From Cryptomeria japonica (Eukaryota > Streptophyta > Pinopsida > Cupressales > Cupressaceae), in assembly GCF_030272615.1 (NCBI RefSeq), contig NC_081413.1, positions 559,399,945 to 559,463,944 of the forward strand: a stretch of DNA of 64,000 bases, read 5' to 3'. The notes under the pieces are model-generated. The model saw nothing but the letters and a program-made list of their open reading frames with translations. It ran no database searches and had not been told where the DNA came from. Both the position numbers and the translations under genes were made by a program. Positions 33,901 to 44,203 of this stretch are shown piece after piece. Every line of letters starts with the position of its first letter. Position 1 is the first letter of the stretch.

Positions 33901-34269
33901 TTGCTCTTCTAGCCACATGAAGTCATCATGAACTCTGCTCAGAACAAACTTGACCCATTGGGGTTTGAAGACACGGGGATAGGTTAGGGCTTCGGTCAAT
34001 CCCTTGATTTTGATGTGTTCATACTTGCTATCCAATTTCCCATCGGTACACAATTCATCATATGTATCCTTGATTTCAACATGACCTAGTTCCTCAACAT
34101 GACATTTAGTGAAGAATCTGACATCCTTAACTTGTAAAACCCTATCCAGAATGAGTGAAAATGCAGTTTTATCATCCGGTTCAGAAGCTACTTTGGGAGT
34201 TAAAGAGTATTTCAGTGAGGGCTTTTCAATGTTCTCAACAACAACGAGCTTCTGGATCTTAGGGGTCAT
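30954..34269 (-). pseudogene. Element D large ORF of unknown function (ORF2, originally about 1,100 residues)
   Basis: Pieces 34269-33802, 33848-33570, 33533-32166 and 31670-30954 read as one protein: the last three share a frame and the first differs by a frameshift near 33830. N-terminal part: compact and conserved-looking (FFTKCHVEELGHVEI, YPRVFKPQWVKFVLSRVHDD, ITKEIIHLITDYP). Middle: FELHRP-type helices with MGYEIDFDITQQQIDAFLTL, a basic Ser/Lys-rich stretch (TPPAKRPN, SSSKKPK) that could be a nuclear signal, then acidic DITKQDPADT repeats. A Thr/Glu-rich spacer (32165-31671) with few stops leads to a C-terminal helical, coiled-coil-like part. No polymerase or protease motif. It occupies the place of pol. 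I do not recognise the family. Confidence 0.7.
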
Positions 34270-34394
34270 TGCAGATTTTAGATAAATACTAACAAAAGAT
34301 TTTTTTTGAGTTCGAAGTCTTCAAATGACAAACGCTTCCCACTTAGCAAATGTAAAACAGATATTCGCAACTGATGTGATCGGTAAACTAGTTC

Positions 34395-34789
34395 TTAGAA
34401 ATGTGTTGTGATTGATGTAAATACCTTGAAATTCGCTCGGGAGGTGGTTTGATCGCCTTGAATCGCTTTGCTCTGCTTTCTTGAAAACTTGGTGAGTGAA
34501 AAATGACTGTGCAATAGCTTTAAGTATTCATTGTACCTCATCGGGCTTCGTGTGGTTAGGTTAGAAAACATTAAATGCACTCGGTAACACTTCCTTTTTA
34601 TGCTTTTACCGAGTAGCCAATCTTCCTGCATTTACCGACATGACAGGATTCCAAAAGACTTTGATAAAATTTCAAATTTTCTAATGCATCTTTAGCTATG
34701 CAGTTTTTTTTTGAATTAACTACATGATAGAATAGGAACTGTTAAGATTTAAACTTTGAAAGAATGCAGTCCCTTCATACCTTTACCAA
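34395..34789. other. Spacer between the two D reading frames
   Basis: AT-rich spacer. The short minus frame 34395-34631 has no recognisable content. It may hold an intron or internal leader for the second ORF, but no clear splice signals were confirmed. 34270-34394 likewise has nothing. Confidence 0.4.
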
Positions 34790-36142
34790 TTAATTTGGAA
34801 TAGGTGCACCTAGCTCGGTAGGTAAGGTGCTTTCTTCATTTGACACAATTTCTTTCTTTCTCCAAATCATTTGTAATTTTTCTTTTATTTCCTCAGTGTC
34901 TCCTCTAGGTTGATCTTTGCAATCTCTAGCCAAGTGTCCAACTATGTGACAATGAAAACATGCCATACCAGGATTTCTCCATGATCTTCGGTTGTTCATT
35001 CCAAACCTTATAAAGCAATTGGCACTTATATGTCAATATCTTCCACAACATTCACACCATATCCTTGTATTGTAATCCCATGGTACTGCAGAATACTATC
35101 GGTAAGGATTTGTGTGAGTTCGGTAGCCTCTAGTATTTTCTCGGTGTGTAGACCGCATATAGTTTTTCTGCTTAAACCAACACTCCTCGGTACTATGTCC
35201 ATATCTATTGCAGTTTTTACAAAACCCTTTGAATTTTGCCTTCTTATAATTGCTAATAGAATTTGTCCTACATTGGTTAGATGTGTGACCATATTTGTTG
35301 CAATTGTGACAATAACCATTAGACCTAGTGACATTCAGTTGCTTACCTTTTCTGATTTGGCACATGTTAGCAGTGTGACCTTGTTTTCCACAGTAGTTGC
35401 AAACAGGCTTCTTTCCTTTGATATTCTTCTTATTTCCAGCTTGCTTTGATGATTCTCCTCTCTCGATTGTATGAATTCCCTTCTCGGTAGAGTCTTTTCC
35501 TTTATAACCGATTCCTACTTCTTTGTTGGGTCTTCTTGTATTCAGTTGCTCATCCAACATCTTTGATGCTTCATAACTCTTTTTCAGTGTTTCCTTAGAT
35601 TTCTTTTCTGTTTCAAGTTCATTGGTCAACCTTGATACTTCAAGTTTCAATGTTTGATTCTCATCATCTTTCAAATTTGCTTCATGATGTGCATAGCCTA
35701 ATTGATCTGACAAATTACTTTGTATTCCAATCATCCTAGTTATTTCATCATTCTTTTCAGATACTAATGCTTCAAGCTATTGTTTTTCTCTTTCTAGATC
35801 TCTTACTTTATCTTCAACTGTCTTGAATGCATCAAGATTCTCAGTCATCTGTGTGCTGAAATGTTCATGTCCTCTTTTCATTGCTTTTAGCTGATCAGTT
35901 AGTGCTTTGTTCTTTTCTTTCAGTTCTCCAATCATCTCTTTAGTCTCTTCAGATATATTGTTCTCGGATGATGTTTCAATTTGTTCCACTAGTTCTTGAG
36001 AGTCCTGTAAATCATCAGATAATCTTCTTCTAACTTTCAATGATTTTTGCATTTGTCTTTGCATGTCTGCAATCACTTGATTAGCATGATCCAACTCTTC
36101 TTGCAGATACACAATTTTTTGAGATTGTTTATAGCCTTCCAT
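34790..36142 (-). pseudogene. Element D Gag-like protein: coiled coil plus four zinc knuckles
   Basis: ATG at 36142 (MEGYKQSQKIVYLQEEL) lies about 40 bp inside the primer site. The first 240 residues are heptad-rich coiled coil (ELDHANQVIADMQRQM, LVEQIETSSENN, ELETEKKSKETLKKSYE) with one stop near 35775. Then come three CX2CX4HX4C knuckles (CNYCGKQGHTANMC, CHNCNKYGHTSNQC, CKNCNRYGHSTEEC) and, after two stops, a fourth (CFHCHIVGHLARDC). All pieces share one frame. Zinc knuckles bind retroelement RNA. The usual Copia Gag domain (UBN2-type) is absent; the coiled coil stands in its place, which may let the protein join particles of a helper element. Confidence 0.75.
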
Positions 36143-36183
36143 TGATAAGATCTTCTTTAGGCTGTTAAACCCTTTTCAAGATT

Positions 36184-36198
36184 CAAGCTCTAATACCA
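36184..36198 (-). other. Primer-binding site of element D
   Basis: Minus strand TGGTATTAGAGCTTG, two bases from the LTR. It matches the initiator-Met tRNA 3' end except one base (T for C at position 7). This is typical of Copia elements. Confidence 0.8.
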
Positions 36199-36200
36199 AT

Positions 36201-37344
36201 TGTTAGGCCCAATATGGAAAGCTAATGTACTGAGAGGGGAGGGGCGAATCAGTACTTCAAATCCTTTTACCAACAATATCTTTACTGTTATGCATAAACC
36301 ATAAACTGTTGTAACATAACATAAATCTAAAACAAATAAATAACAATCATACATGATTCACTCCATAACACATATATTTTGGTTACGAAGAAACTCTTGG
36401 TTAGAGAGAAAAACTGCGGTGGGGATGGCACCCACAACTTCACTACTGAAATAATAAAGGTTGTTCGGTTAGAGCTACATGTTCAACTATTTCTGATAGC
36501 TTACCTTGTTAGGAGTATCAAGATCGTTAGATCTACCTTGCTAAAGGATTTTACAACACTTATTCTAAATGTTGCACCTGGTTAAGGGCTTTACAATTTA
36601 TAGACTTTGTTAGAGTCTTTTACCCTATTAAAGGTTTCTCTTACAACTTCAAAATATTACAATAAAATATTTACAAATATCTGCAACTTTACATCTGGAA
36701 TGTTATAGCATATTCTATGTGCTCAAAATGAGATTACCTTGCTTATAGCATACCTCAGTAACCCATAGAATAACTCGATAAACCCTTCGGTTTACTCTCT
36801 TCTTTGACTGTTCTCTGAAATCCTTCTCGGTGACCTCTGTGGCTCTATAACAGTCATAACACTTAGTGCTTTCTTATGTATCACACATGTCTTGCTTCAT
36901 ATACCTCTATATGTCTCTATCTGATCTCAATCCATGCTATATAAATAGATCTCTTATGTCGGTGATCTGGTTCATTGCTTCGATCTTACAAACATGATTT
37001 ATCGAATCAATAACCATATACAATATTTCATTGGATAGATGACCTCAAAATCATACACAATCTTTAAGTGCAACTACCAATGTGATAACGGTTCTATGTT
37101 CCTTGATCTTGTAACACGTTTCCACATGTGTGTCTAGGTTTAATGAATCTGGTAAAACGTTTCACTCGGTTTATCATTGTTTTTGCTCGGTAGACAACTC
37201 GGTGAATACTGGGCTCTGTGACTACTTTCTTCTATAACCGACTGCTCTGTGCATACCGACGAAATGTTTCGATAGTAGTAACCGACTAGAGTATATAGAA
37301 TGACTTTGGATATAAAACTAATGGCAACTTAATAAGTAGTAACA
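36201..37344 (-). repeat. Element D 5' LTR (1144 bp)
   Basis: Same ends as the left copy. It is shorter by small deletions, for example in the TCGGT-rich U3 part near 37170-37200. It carries the ACCGAC triplet and a minus-strand TATA-like CTATTTATATAG near 36938-36950. Confidence 0.92.
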
Positions 37345-37533
37345 ATGTTTATAAAAATGGATGAATAATAATATTTACTATTAAATATATAGATGATAGA
37401 TGATGACTGATAATAATATTATTAAATATTTAGATGAAATATGACATAATAATAATATTAATAATGAATGAATGATAATATACATATTATTGATGATATA
37501 TAATAATATTAATGTATTAATGATGGGTAAATG

Positions 37534-37571
<38 letters not shown>

Positions 37572-37688
37572 TATTAATAATGGATAATATTGATGATAAA
37601 TGATAATAGATGGAATAATGCATGAAAATGAAATGGATCCACTCGCTTGATTAAAGCCAATTAGGACGATAAATTTTATGTGTCTACA
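37345..37688 (-). repeat. Element C 3' LTR, right part (inner end), with target copy 37345-37490
   Basis: 37345-37490 is the right partner of the duplication at 29288-29436. The LTR continues to 37688, where the minus strand begins TGTAGACACATAAAATTTA. It includes an (AAT)n run at about 37541-37569. Confidence 0.8.
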
Positions 37689-37703
37689 TTTTTCCCCTCT
37701 TTG
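37689..37703 (-). other. Polypurine tract of element C
   Basis: Minus strand CAAAGAGGGGAAAAA immediately before the LTR's TG. It shows that C reads right to left and that the Pol relics at 39370-43300 belong to it. Confidence 0.75.
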
Positions 37704-39370
37704 AGACAATGCAACCTATCACGTTATTTCAAAGAAAATGACCAATTGGTACATGCCCCATAGATATCCTGGGAAGGGTGATGATTGATCAGTTATGCCC
37801 TTTCAAGAGATTAATGGAGATTGATCTCTCAATAGATTATGAAAAAGAGATTAGATGACTAATATTGTGCAAGTGATTAAGTTGAGATGTATATTTGATG
37901 GAAATGTACAATTGTTGAGGCATAATTGAATAATTGATGGAAATGAATAGTATAGCTAGGTTGATAAGTTGATTAAGGTAATAAGGATTGATGCTAGCAC
38001 AATACAATTTGAGATATTGATTGAGTGATTAGGGGGCAATGAGATTCCAAGGAGAAAGCTGGTTAATTTGGTAAAGCAATTAAAGATTTAGAGACATGCA
38101 TCAGTTGGATAAAGCATTTGATTGATATCAATACAATGAAAAGAATGAAGAAGATGATGAAAGAAATGATGAAAAAGAGAGATGAAAAGGTGATGAAAGG
38201 AGAAATATGATGAGAAAGAGGATATGAAAGTGATGATAATTCTTGTTCTTTTTTAAGTGCTTATATCATCAGATCGAGCTTCTTATAGCAAAAGATGAAG
38301 CTCATCTAGATATGGATCAAACCTAGATGAATTTACATACCAATTGCATGAAATAAAACCCATCAAATAAGAAAAGATTATCTTAGTTTGCATCAGACTG
38401 TTATGTCCTCAATTATCTTAGATGATCATGTCCTAAGACGAGTCATCATATTACTATGGAAGAATCCACAAGAAGCAAATAGGTAAAGATGCCCCATCCT
38501 CGCCTTTCTAGTCAAATACATCCTAGAGATAAAATCTCTTGTCAAAGACATCACAAAAAATAAAATAAAAAACAATCAAAAGACATAATCAAACATACAG
38601 ACGTTATGCTTTATGCCAAAGTGATTTTTGTCTAGTTATCATGTTGATTGGATATGTTGATAATGTGTTGTTATGTTTACTTAATCGTAATCTTATCACA
38701 TCATGATTTCGTTGAATTTCAAAGTTGCATGCCCATCCAAAGTGTTTGTGTCTTCACAATGTTTAATAAATGTTTTTGGAGTTTGATGAAAAGTTTTATG
38801 ATTTTGAGGGTTTTTTAAATTTTTCTTTTTTTTTGGGCGGGGGGGGGGGGGTTTAAAGACTTTTTACAATTTTTATGGGTTTTTTCAAGGCATTTTATGA
38901 TTTTTTGGGACATTTTAGAAGATAATTCCTCTGGCCATGAGATGCCAACTATCCCAACCCACTAGTAGAGTTGAGGAGATGCCCCAGTAAGGGATATATT
39001 AGCTTATTATGCAAGAGAAACATGCATGTAGGTAATGTAAAACAATCCACAAGCTATGATGGGAGTGAGTCGGTCATTATGGAGTGGGAGAGTAGATATA
39101 TATAGGGCATGATCAAATAGAGTACTAAAGGAAATAGGACCAAAATCTCTACGCATGGCACCAGTTGTCCGATTTTCACCATGGTACTTACCCAAGGCAC
39201 CTGTTTACCAAGTTTTCACCAGTGGATGAATTTATTTTTCTTTACTTTTTTTATTTTTCACTTCTTCTTTTTTTGTCACAAGGTGCCTATTTGACAATTT
39301 TCACCAAAGTGACGATTTTTTTCAGACCTTTTTATCATTTGTTTGTATTTTTTTAGGATCTTTTAAAGAA
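37704..39370 (-). other. Element C 3' untranslated region
   Basis: No gene. Contains a purine-rich gatgaaa repeat field (38140-38240), a 13-G run (38839-38851) and two copies of the post-pol motif (39194-39220 and 39280-39305), as in A and B. Confidence 0.6.
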
Positions 39371-39371
39371 A

Positions 39372-39942
39372 TTATCTGAAATACTCGAGTGTAGAACCTG
39401 CAAAGGTGAATACTATTGATTGGATCTTCAAGCGGTTCACCCTCGGGAGTAGCCAATTGATATGCTCCTGATCCATAAGCAATAGTGATAATATATGGAC
39501 CAAGCCAGTTAGGTTCAAACGTGTCCTTTTTCTCTCTGTCTCGTTGATTCCTTGGATTTCTTGAAGGACAAGATCACCAAATTCAAATGTGCGAGATCTG
39601 ACTCTATGGTTGTAACTTCTGCACATGCACTGCTAATATGCTCTAAGGTGATCAAAAGCAGTTTATCTTCTTTCATCCAACAATTCTAAGTCATGCAAGA
39701 AGGAGATTCTATAGTCTTCATCACTGATCAAGTTGTGCAAAGAGACCTGTAGGGAAGGTATCTCAACCCCAAAGTGCAATATAGCTCCAGCACCATAAAC
39801 AAGAGAGTATGGAGTGTTGTCCGTGGGAGTGCAGACACTCGTATGGTAAGCCCACAAGGTGGGGTTCAATTGGATATGCCAATCACTAACAACTTTATTG
39901 ACCATCTTTTTGAGGATTATGAGGATATTTTTGTTAGGAGCC
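39372..39942 (-). pseudogene. Element C integrase, C-terminal half
   Basis: Reads EAPNKNIL (from 39942), DWHIQLNPTLWAYHTSVCTP, NTPYSLVYGAGAI, VEIPSLQVSL, then FEFGDLVLQEI after a frame change. It is the direct continuation of the core at 40829-41350 across the solo LTR. Several stops and frameshifts. Confidence 0.75.
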
Positions 39943-39947
39943 TCATC

Positions 39948-40823
39948 TATTGGGAAAATGGTGTCTCAACCTTACATTTACTTGAGGTTACTATTTATAG
40001 TAAGTTTTCATTTGAGCATGACATGGTGCAAAATTCTCCTCAAAGCTTCTGGTTGGCTAGATAAGCATTCTGGTAAAGTTACATCGCAAGATCACAACTA
40101 GTTTTGAAGATATTAAATTTTATGTATTGGAGAGGTCCAATGAAAGGTTTAAAATTGATTTTGAGGACTTTAGAGGCCCAAAAATGCCCTAAAAAGTGGG
40201 TGTAAATGGCATATAATTTATGAGGCAATAGAGCACTTCACGAGCTTTCTGGAACTTCAAACGGTTCGTCAATAAGACACACGGTTCTCAAGTTATGGCC
40301 TCTGAAAGTTTGTACTCCTGAAATAGGATATATACAATACATCAGACACATAAATGAGTTGTAATAAGGGAGGGATACATCATAGGGCATCTAGAAGGGA
40401 GATACCATTGGCTACACCTTATTAGGTGGTTTTAGCCCATGATTTTGTAATATTGTTTGACGGTTTCTTGTATTGTATCTCCTATATATGAGGTGCGTGA
40501 GATAGAGGTTGAGTGTAAGAGTCTTATGGCTATTGAGTTACCTTTGAATCTTTGATTAGTGGTACTTCTAGGAAGAGATTTCTCTACAAGTATATTGTAA
40601 TCTATTTTTTATTTCTAAATAATATATTGGGCGGCTTTTGGAGTGTGGGGTTTTTCTCTCGAAAGGGTCTTCCCCACACAAATCACTGTGTTGTGGTATG
40701 GATGTTATTTATGAGTATTTTTGTTAAGTTTATGTAACTATTGTGATGATCTGTAAATTGTTTTGCATTACTATCCTCTCAAGGTTAGTGTAGGAAGTTG
40801 TTCCACTACTTAACTTCCTTACA
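39948..40823 (+). mobile_element. Solo LTR (Copia-like, 876 bp) inserted in element C integrase
   Basis: Starts TATTGGGAAAATGGTGTCTC (TG mutated to TA) and ends TTCCTTACA. Flanks tcatc (39943-39947) and tcaac (40824-40828) are a 5-bp target duplication with one change. Removing the LTR joins ...PQGN.QV-E-APNK of integrase in frame. It has a plus-strand TATA-like cctatatatgagg near 40482. No internal element sequence remains, as after LTR-LTR recombination. Confidence 0.8.
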
Positions 40824-40828
40824 TCAAC

Positions 40829-41400
40829 CTGGTCGTTACCTTGAGGATAGTATGTTGTGGAGAAACAGTGTTGCATGTGAAATTTTTTGCAAAGCTCACG
40901 AACATCCTGATTCTTGAAAGGATGACCACTGTCTATGATGATGGAAAGGGGGACACCATACTGGCATATGATGTAATTCAAGATAAATGTAACAATTTGT
41001 TTATCGATGATATGGATAAGAGGAATGACTTCAATTCATTTCATGAAATACTTGGTAGCAGTGATGATGAATTTGTGGTCATTGGATGAGGGAGGATGAA
41101 TTTTGCCCATGAGATGGAGTCCCCACTAACAAAAGGGCTGAGATGTAATAATTGGTTTCAATTCTTTTGTCAAGGCATGTATCAAGTCTCCATGTATCTA
41201 GCATTTCTTGCATTTCTTGACAAACTGATAAGTGTCCTTCTCCATGGTAGGCCAATAGTGACCAATATGCAAAAGTTTTCTAGTTAGGGTAGGACCACTT
41301 GAAGGTGCCCCACATATACCTTCATGCACCTCTCACAAGGTAGTGTTGGCTTTGTCACGCTCAAGACATCAAAGTAAGGCACCATCAAGACCCCAATGAT
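40829..41400 (-). pseudogene. Element C integrase, zinc finger and core
   Basis: Minus strand: VHEGICGAPSSG (the second zinc-binding His is replaced by Pro), CKKC, HKFIITATKYF, NYIICQYGVPLSIIID, SGHPFKNQ, YYPQGNDQV. The catalytic TDN is changed to IDS. Heavily mutated. Confidence 0.75.
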
Positions 41401-41639
41401 ATAGGGTATCACTTAAAATGGCATAACAAGAGGCTTGACAAATAAAGGTTTTTGGGGCTTTATTGGATAGATCAGGACGTAAGGTATTATCATGTAAATA
41501 GGCATAAATATTTCCATACCACTAGGAATTAGGACCAATGATTGGACATATCATTTCAAACTGTGGTACATTGTAGGCAAGCTCCAAGAGTGGTTCAACC
41601 AAGAACTCACAGTAATCGATGTTACTTGATATTAGCACA

Positions 41640-42190
41640 AGGGATGCGATTGTAGCCATCACATTAGCTTCTCTTTTTTGTCCCGTGGAATTTGTTCAAA
41701 TACAATTATTGTAAAATAAGCCTTGAATTCATCCACCATTCTCTTGTATGGCATAAACTTTTCATCTTTTGTCTTAGAATAATTATTAACCTATCTGATC
41801 ACTAACTGGGAGTCACCAAGAACATGATACTGAGATTTTCCATTGTACAACCATACAGAGTCTAGAAAGTAATGCTTCATATGCCACAATGTTATTGGTG
41901 CATAGAAACTATATTTTATAAGCCTTAGGTATAAAATCCCCTTGCAATGTGACAAAGAGAATGCTAGCACCAGAACCACCTTGTGTGAAGGAGCCTTGGA
42001 AATATAAAGTCCAAAATATAAAGTCCAGAGATGTGAAGATTCCATGTTGAATATTAAATCATCAAGTAACTCTGTGATAAGTGGATGATCATCTGTGATA
42101 GGAGCATCAATGAGTTGATCTGCTATATCTTGTCCTTTGATTTCTTTTCTTTCTACATATTTAATGTCAAACTCACTCAGAATCATGACC
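41640..42190 (-). pseudogene. Element C archaeal-type RNase H and end of Gypsy RNase H
   Basis: Frame 42186-41791 begins SEFDIKYVERKEIKGQDIAD, the junction found in B between the two RNase H domains, and ends HVLGDSQLVIR, the third acidic motif of the archaeal-type enzyme. In between, FxGS and NNxxEYEAL are garbled by frameshifts. This shows that C, too, is of the Tat lineage. Confidence 0.7.
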
Positions 42191-42945
42191 CACTCACCTA
42201 GTCACCCTGTAAGAGTTGTTTTTCTCATAAAATATTTAAGTGGATCAATGTTTGCAATGAGCTTTGTTTGGTGCATAAGCATGTAATGTCACAATTTCTA
42301 TGAGGCAAAAACTACATCAAGACATGCTCTCTCAATAAGAGTGCAGTTGAGCTCATATCCCACTAGGGTATGACTGATGTAATATATTGCATGTTCTTTT
42401 CCTTCAGAGTCCTGTTGCGCTAAAAGTGTCCCCAGTGCTATGGTGGTTGTGGATATATATAATAGTAAATAAAGGCTTGTCATCTACAAGAGGTACTAAT
42501 ACTGGTGGTGACATCAAGTACTCTTTAATATTTTGAAAAGCTTGTTCACACTTATCATCCCATCTAAGTGAAACATTCTTATGTAGAAAGTGTTGGAATG
42601 GTTGACATTTATCTGCTAATTGTGATATAAAATGACATAATAGATTGGAGTTGTCCTTGCAAGGATCTCAATTGACAGATATTCTTCGATGATGACATTT
42701 CAACAAATGGATTTTACTTTTATAGGATCAGCTTGAATTCCCTTAGATGAGACAATGTATCCAAGGAGTTTCTCGATGGCTACCCCAAAGACACATTTCT
42801 TAAGATTCATGCACACCTTATGTTTTTTCAATCTTGAAAATATTTTATCCATGATTGTTAAATGTCTTGCTATAGTTTTAGATTTTCCCAACATATCATC
42901 TACATAGTCTTCCAAATCTATAGGCATTATGTCATATAAGTTGCG
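42190..42945 (-). pseudogene. Element C RT palm/thumb and Gypsy RNase H
   Basis: 42927-42700: LEDYVDDMLGKSK (catalytic YVDD), MNLKKCVFGVAIEKLLGYIV, GIQADPIKV. 42483-42298: LLAQQDSEGKEHAIYYISHT, ELNCTLIERACLDVVFAS. The RT fingers are missing from this position: an ATY relic of GATYQR is fused to the linker near 42930. Confidence 0.8.
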
Positions 42946-43420
42946 GGTGCATGGAGTAAAGGATCTTGATTAGGTTCAAGGTTATGAATAGGCTCAAGGG
43001 TACAGATACAATCATAGTTGCATATATCGATGAAATCATTAGAGTCATCGATGGTACCTTCCTCATCAGTTTGTGTTGCGTTAGAATATTTCTCTACCTC
43101 ACTCAAGTTACCCTTAGTACTCAAGGTCTTATATTTCCACATATAATATCCTAGATGAGGAAGCTTACGTCCATCATCAGGTTTGATTGATTCAAGTATA
43201 CCTTGTTTTTTATAAACCAAGAGGATTGTGACCATCATAGCCATATATTTTCATTCTCTTCAGTCCCTTTCCATATTGATCAACTGGTATTTTGATTTCA
43301 GGTTTTGGAATTTGTTCTTTCTATGTATCTTTATCTTTGTATAACCAACCCAGGAGATCCTCTTCTTTCATTTCATCATACAGAGCTCCCCAATTTTTGA
43401 AAATTGTAGGTTTACAAACC
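42946..43420 (-). pseudogene. Element C linker and G-patch
   Basis: The G-patch, read with one frameshift, is DQYGKGLKRMKIYGYDGHNP then KQGILESIKPD (43290-43180). The linker (43180-42946) contains CICTLEPIHNLEPNQDPLL, like B's TLEPIQNLSLL. The order is the same as in B. Confidence 0.7.
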
Positions 43421-44128
43421 ATAGTAGTGTTGTTCGATCATATCAGATTACCATAAAGGCATATGATGAAGAGGAATGCTCATCTAAGGGATCAGTTTGC
43501 CAAGTCCTCGAAAGGCCATGGATACATGTAATGCAAGTTGCAAAATCCACTATCATGTCAATATTCAGTGGCAGAAAGTCATTCTTAGGACACGCTTTGT
43601 TTAAGTCTTTGAAATCGGTGCAAACACAAACACTCCCATCAGGTTTTGAAATCGGGACCTAGTTTGAAATCCATTCAACATAGTCAACAGGTCTTATAAG
43701 TCTAGCATCTAGCAACTTTTGTAATTCTTCCTTTACCAATAGTGCCATGTGAGCATGCATTTTTCTCAATTTTTGATGTAAAATCAATCTGAATATTTTC
43801 TCATAAGATCTCAGATCAGATTACCATAAAGGTACATGATGAAGAGGAATGCTCATCTAAGGGATCAATTACATTTCTTATCAAAGTGGGTCATGTGGTG
43901 AAGGATGTGGTTTGCCAAGTCCTTGATCTCCCTTTAACCTATAACATTCTCCTCGGAAGGCCATGGATCCATGCAATGCAAGTTGTACCTTCTACCTACC
44001 ATCAATGTATCAAATTTTGTACAATGGTACTGATCAATCAGGGATTGAGAAAAGAGGGGCAGGAGATGTGCATTCTAGAAAAAATGAATGATTTGCATGT
44101 TGTGAGCACAATCAAGACTCTAATTTAG
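43420..44128. pseudogene. Scrambled protease/RT segment of element C
   Basis: 43432-43534 plus: protease end (ITIKAYDEEECSSKGS then VCQVLERPWIH) with two internal deletions. 43535-43800 minus: RT fingers (HMALLVKEELQKLLDARLIR, VDYVEWISN, VCVCTDFKDLNKACPKNDF). 43815-44128 plus: the same protease end without the deletions (HVVKDVVCQVLDLPLTYNIL, LGRPWIHAMQVVPSTYHQC). The protease pieces are thus inverted relative to the rest of C and flank the RT piece. Confidence 0.75.
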
Positions 44129-44203
44129 GCCTTGAGACACAACGCCAAGGTGAGGACCCAAATGAGGACAAAATTGTAAGGGAGTACAATTTAGGACACT
44201 ACA
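44129..44203 (-). repeat. LTR stub of a further Gypsy-type element
   Basis: Minus strand starts TGTAGTGTCCTAAATTGTAC at 44203, preceded (44204-44222) by a purine-rich ACTAAAGTGGGGGCTAAAT, so this looks like a 3' LTR start with its polypurine tract. The LTR is cut after about 75 bp by the protease segment. Confidence 0.5.

Larger units (their letters stand above)
29437..37344 (-). mobile_element. Element D: non-autonomous Copia-like LTR element with gag-like ORF and a large unknown ORF
   Basis: LTRs 29437-30619 and 36201-37344 (about 5% different by eye) begin TG and end CA. On the minus strand a primer site TGGTATTAGAGC lies two bases inside the 5' LTR (initiator-Met tRNA type, one mismatch to TGGTATCAGAGC) and AAAAGGGGAGA precedes the 3' LTR, both usual in Copia. 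The 5.6-kb internal part encodes a coiled-coil protein with four zinc knuckles, then a large protein of unknown function. No protease, integrase, RT or RNase H is present. It sits in element C's 3' LTR. Confidence 0.85.
28700..44128 (-). mobile_element. Element C: old Tat-type Ty3/Gypsy element, interrupted and rearranged
   Basis: 3' LTR (about 28700-29436 plus 37345-37688), polypurine tract, then right to left on the minus strand G-patch (43180-43300), linker, RT, RNase H domains and integrase. Three events broke it: D in the LTR, a solo LTR in integrase, and an inverted, repeated protease/RT segment at 43420-44128. No 5' LTR, gag or primer site was found to the right. Confidence 0.75.

Noticed and set aside
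37381-37709. Ile-rich minus-strand ORFs
   Set aside because: Generated by the (AAT)n tract and AT-rich LTR of C.
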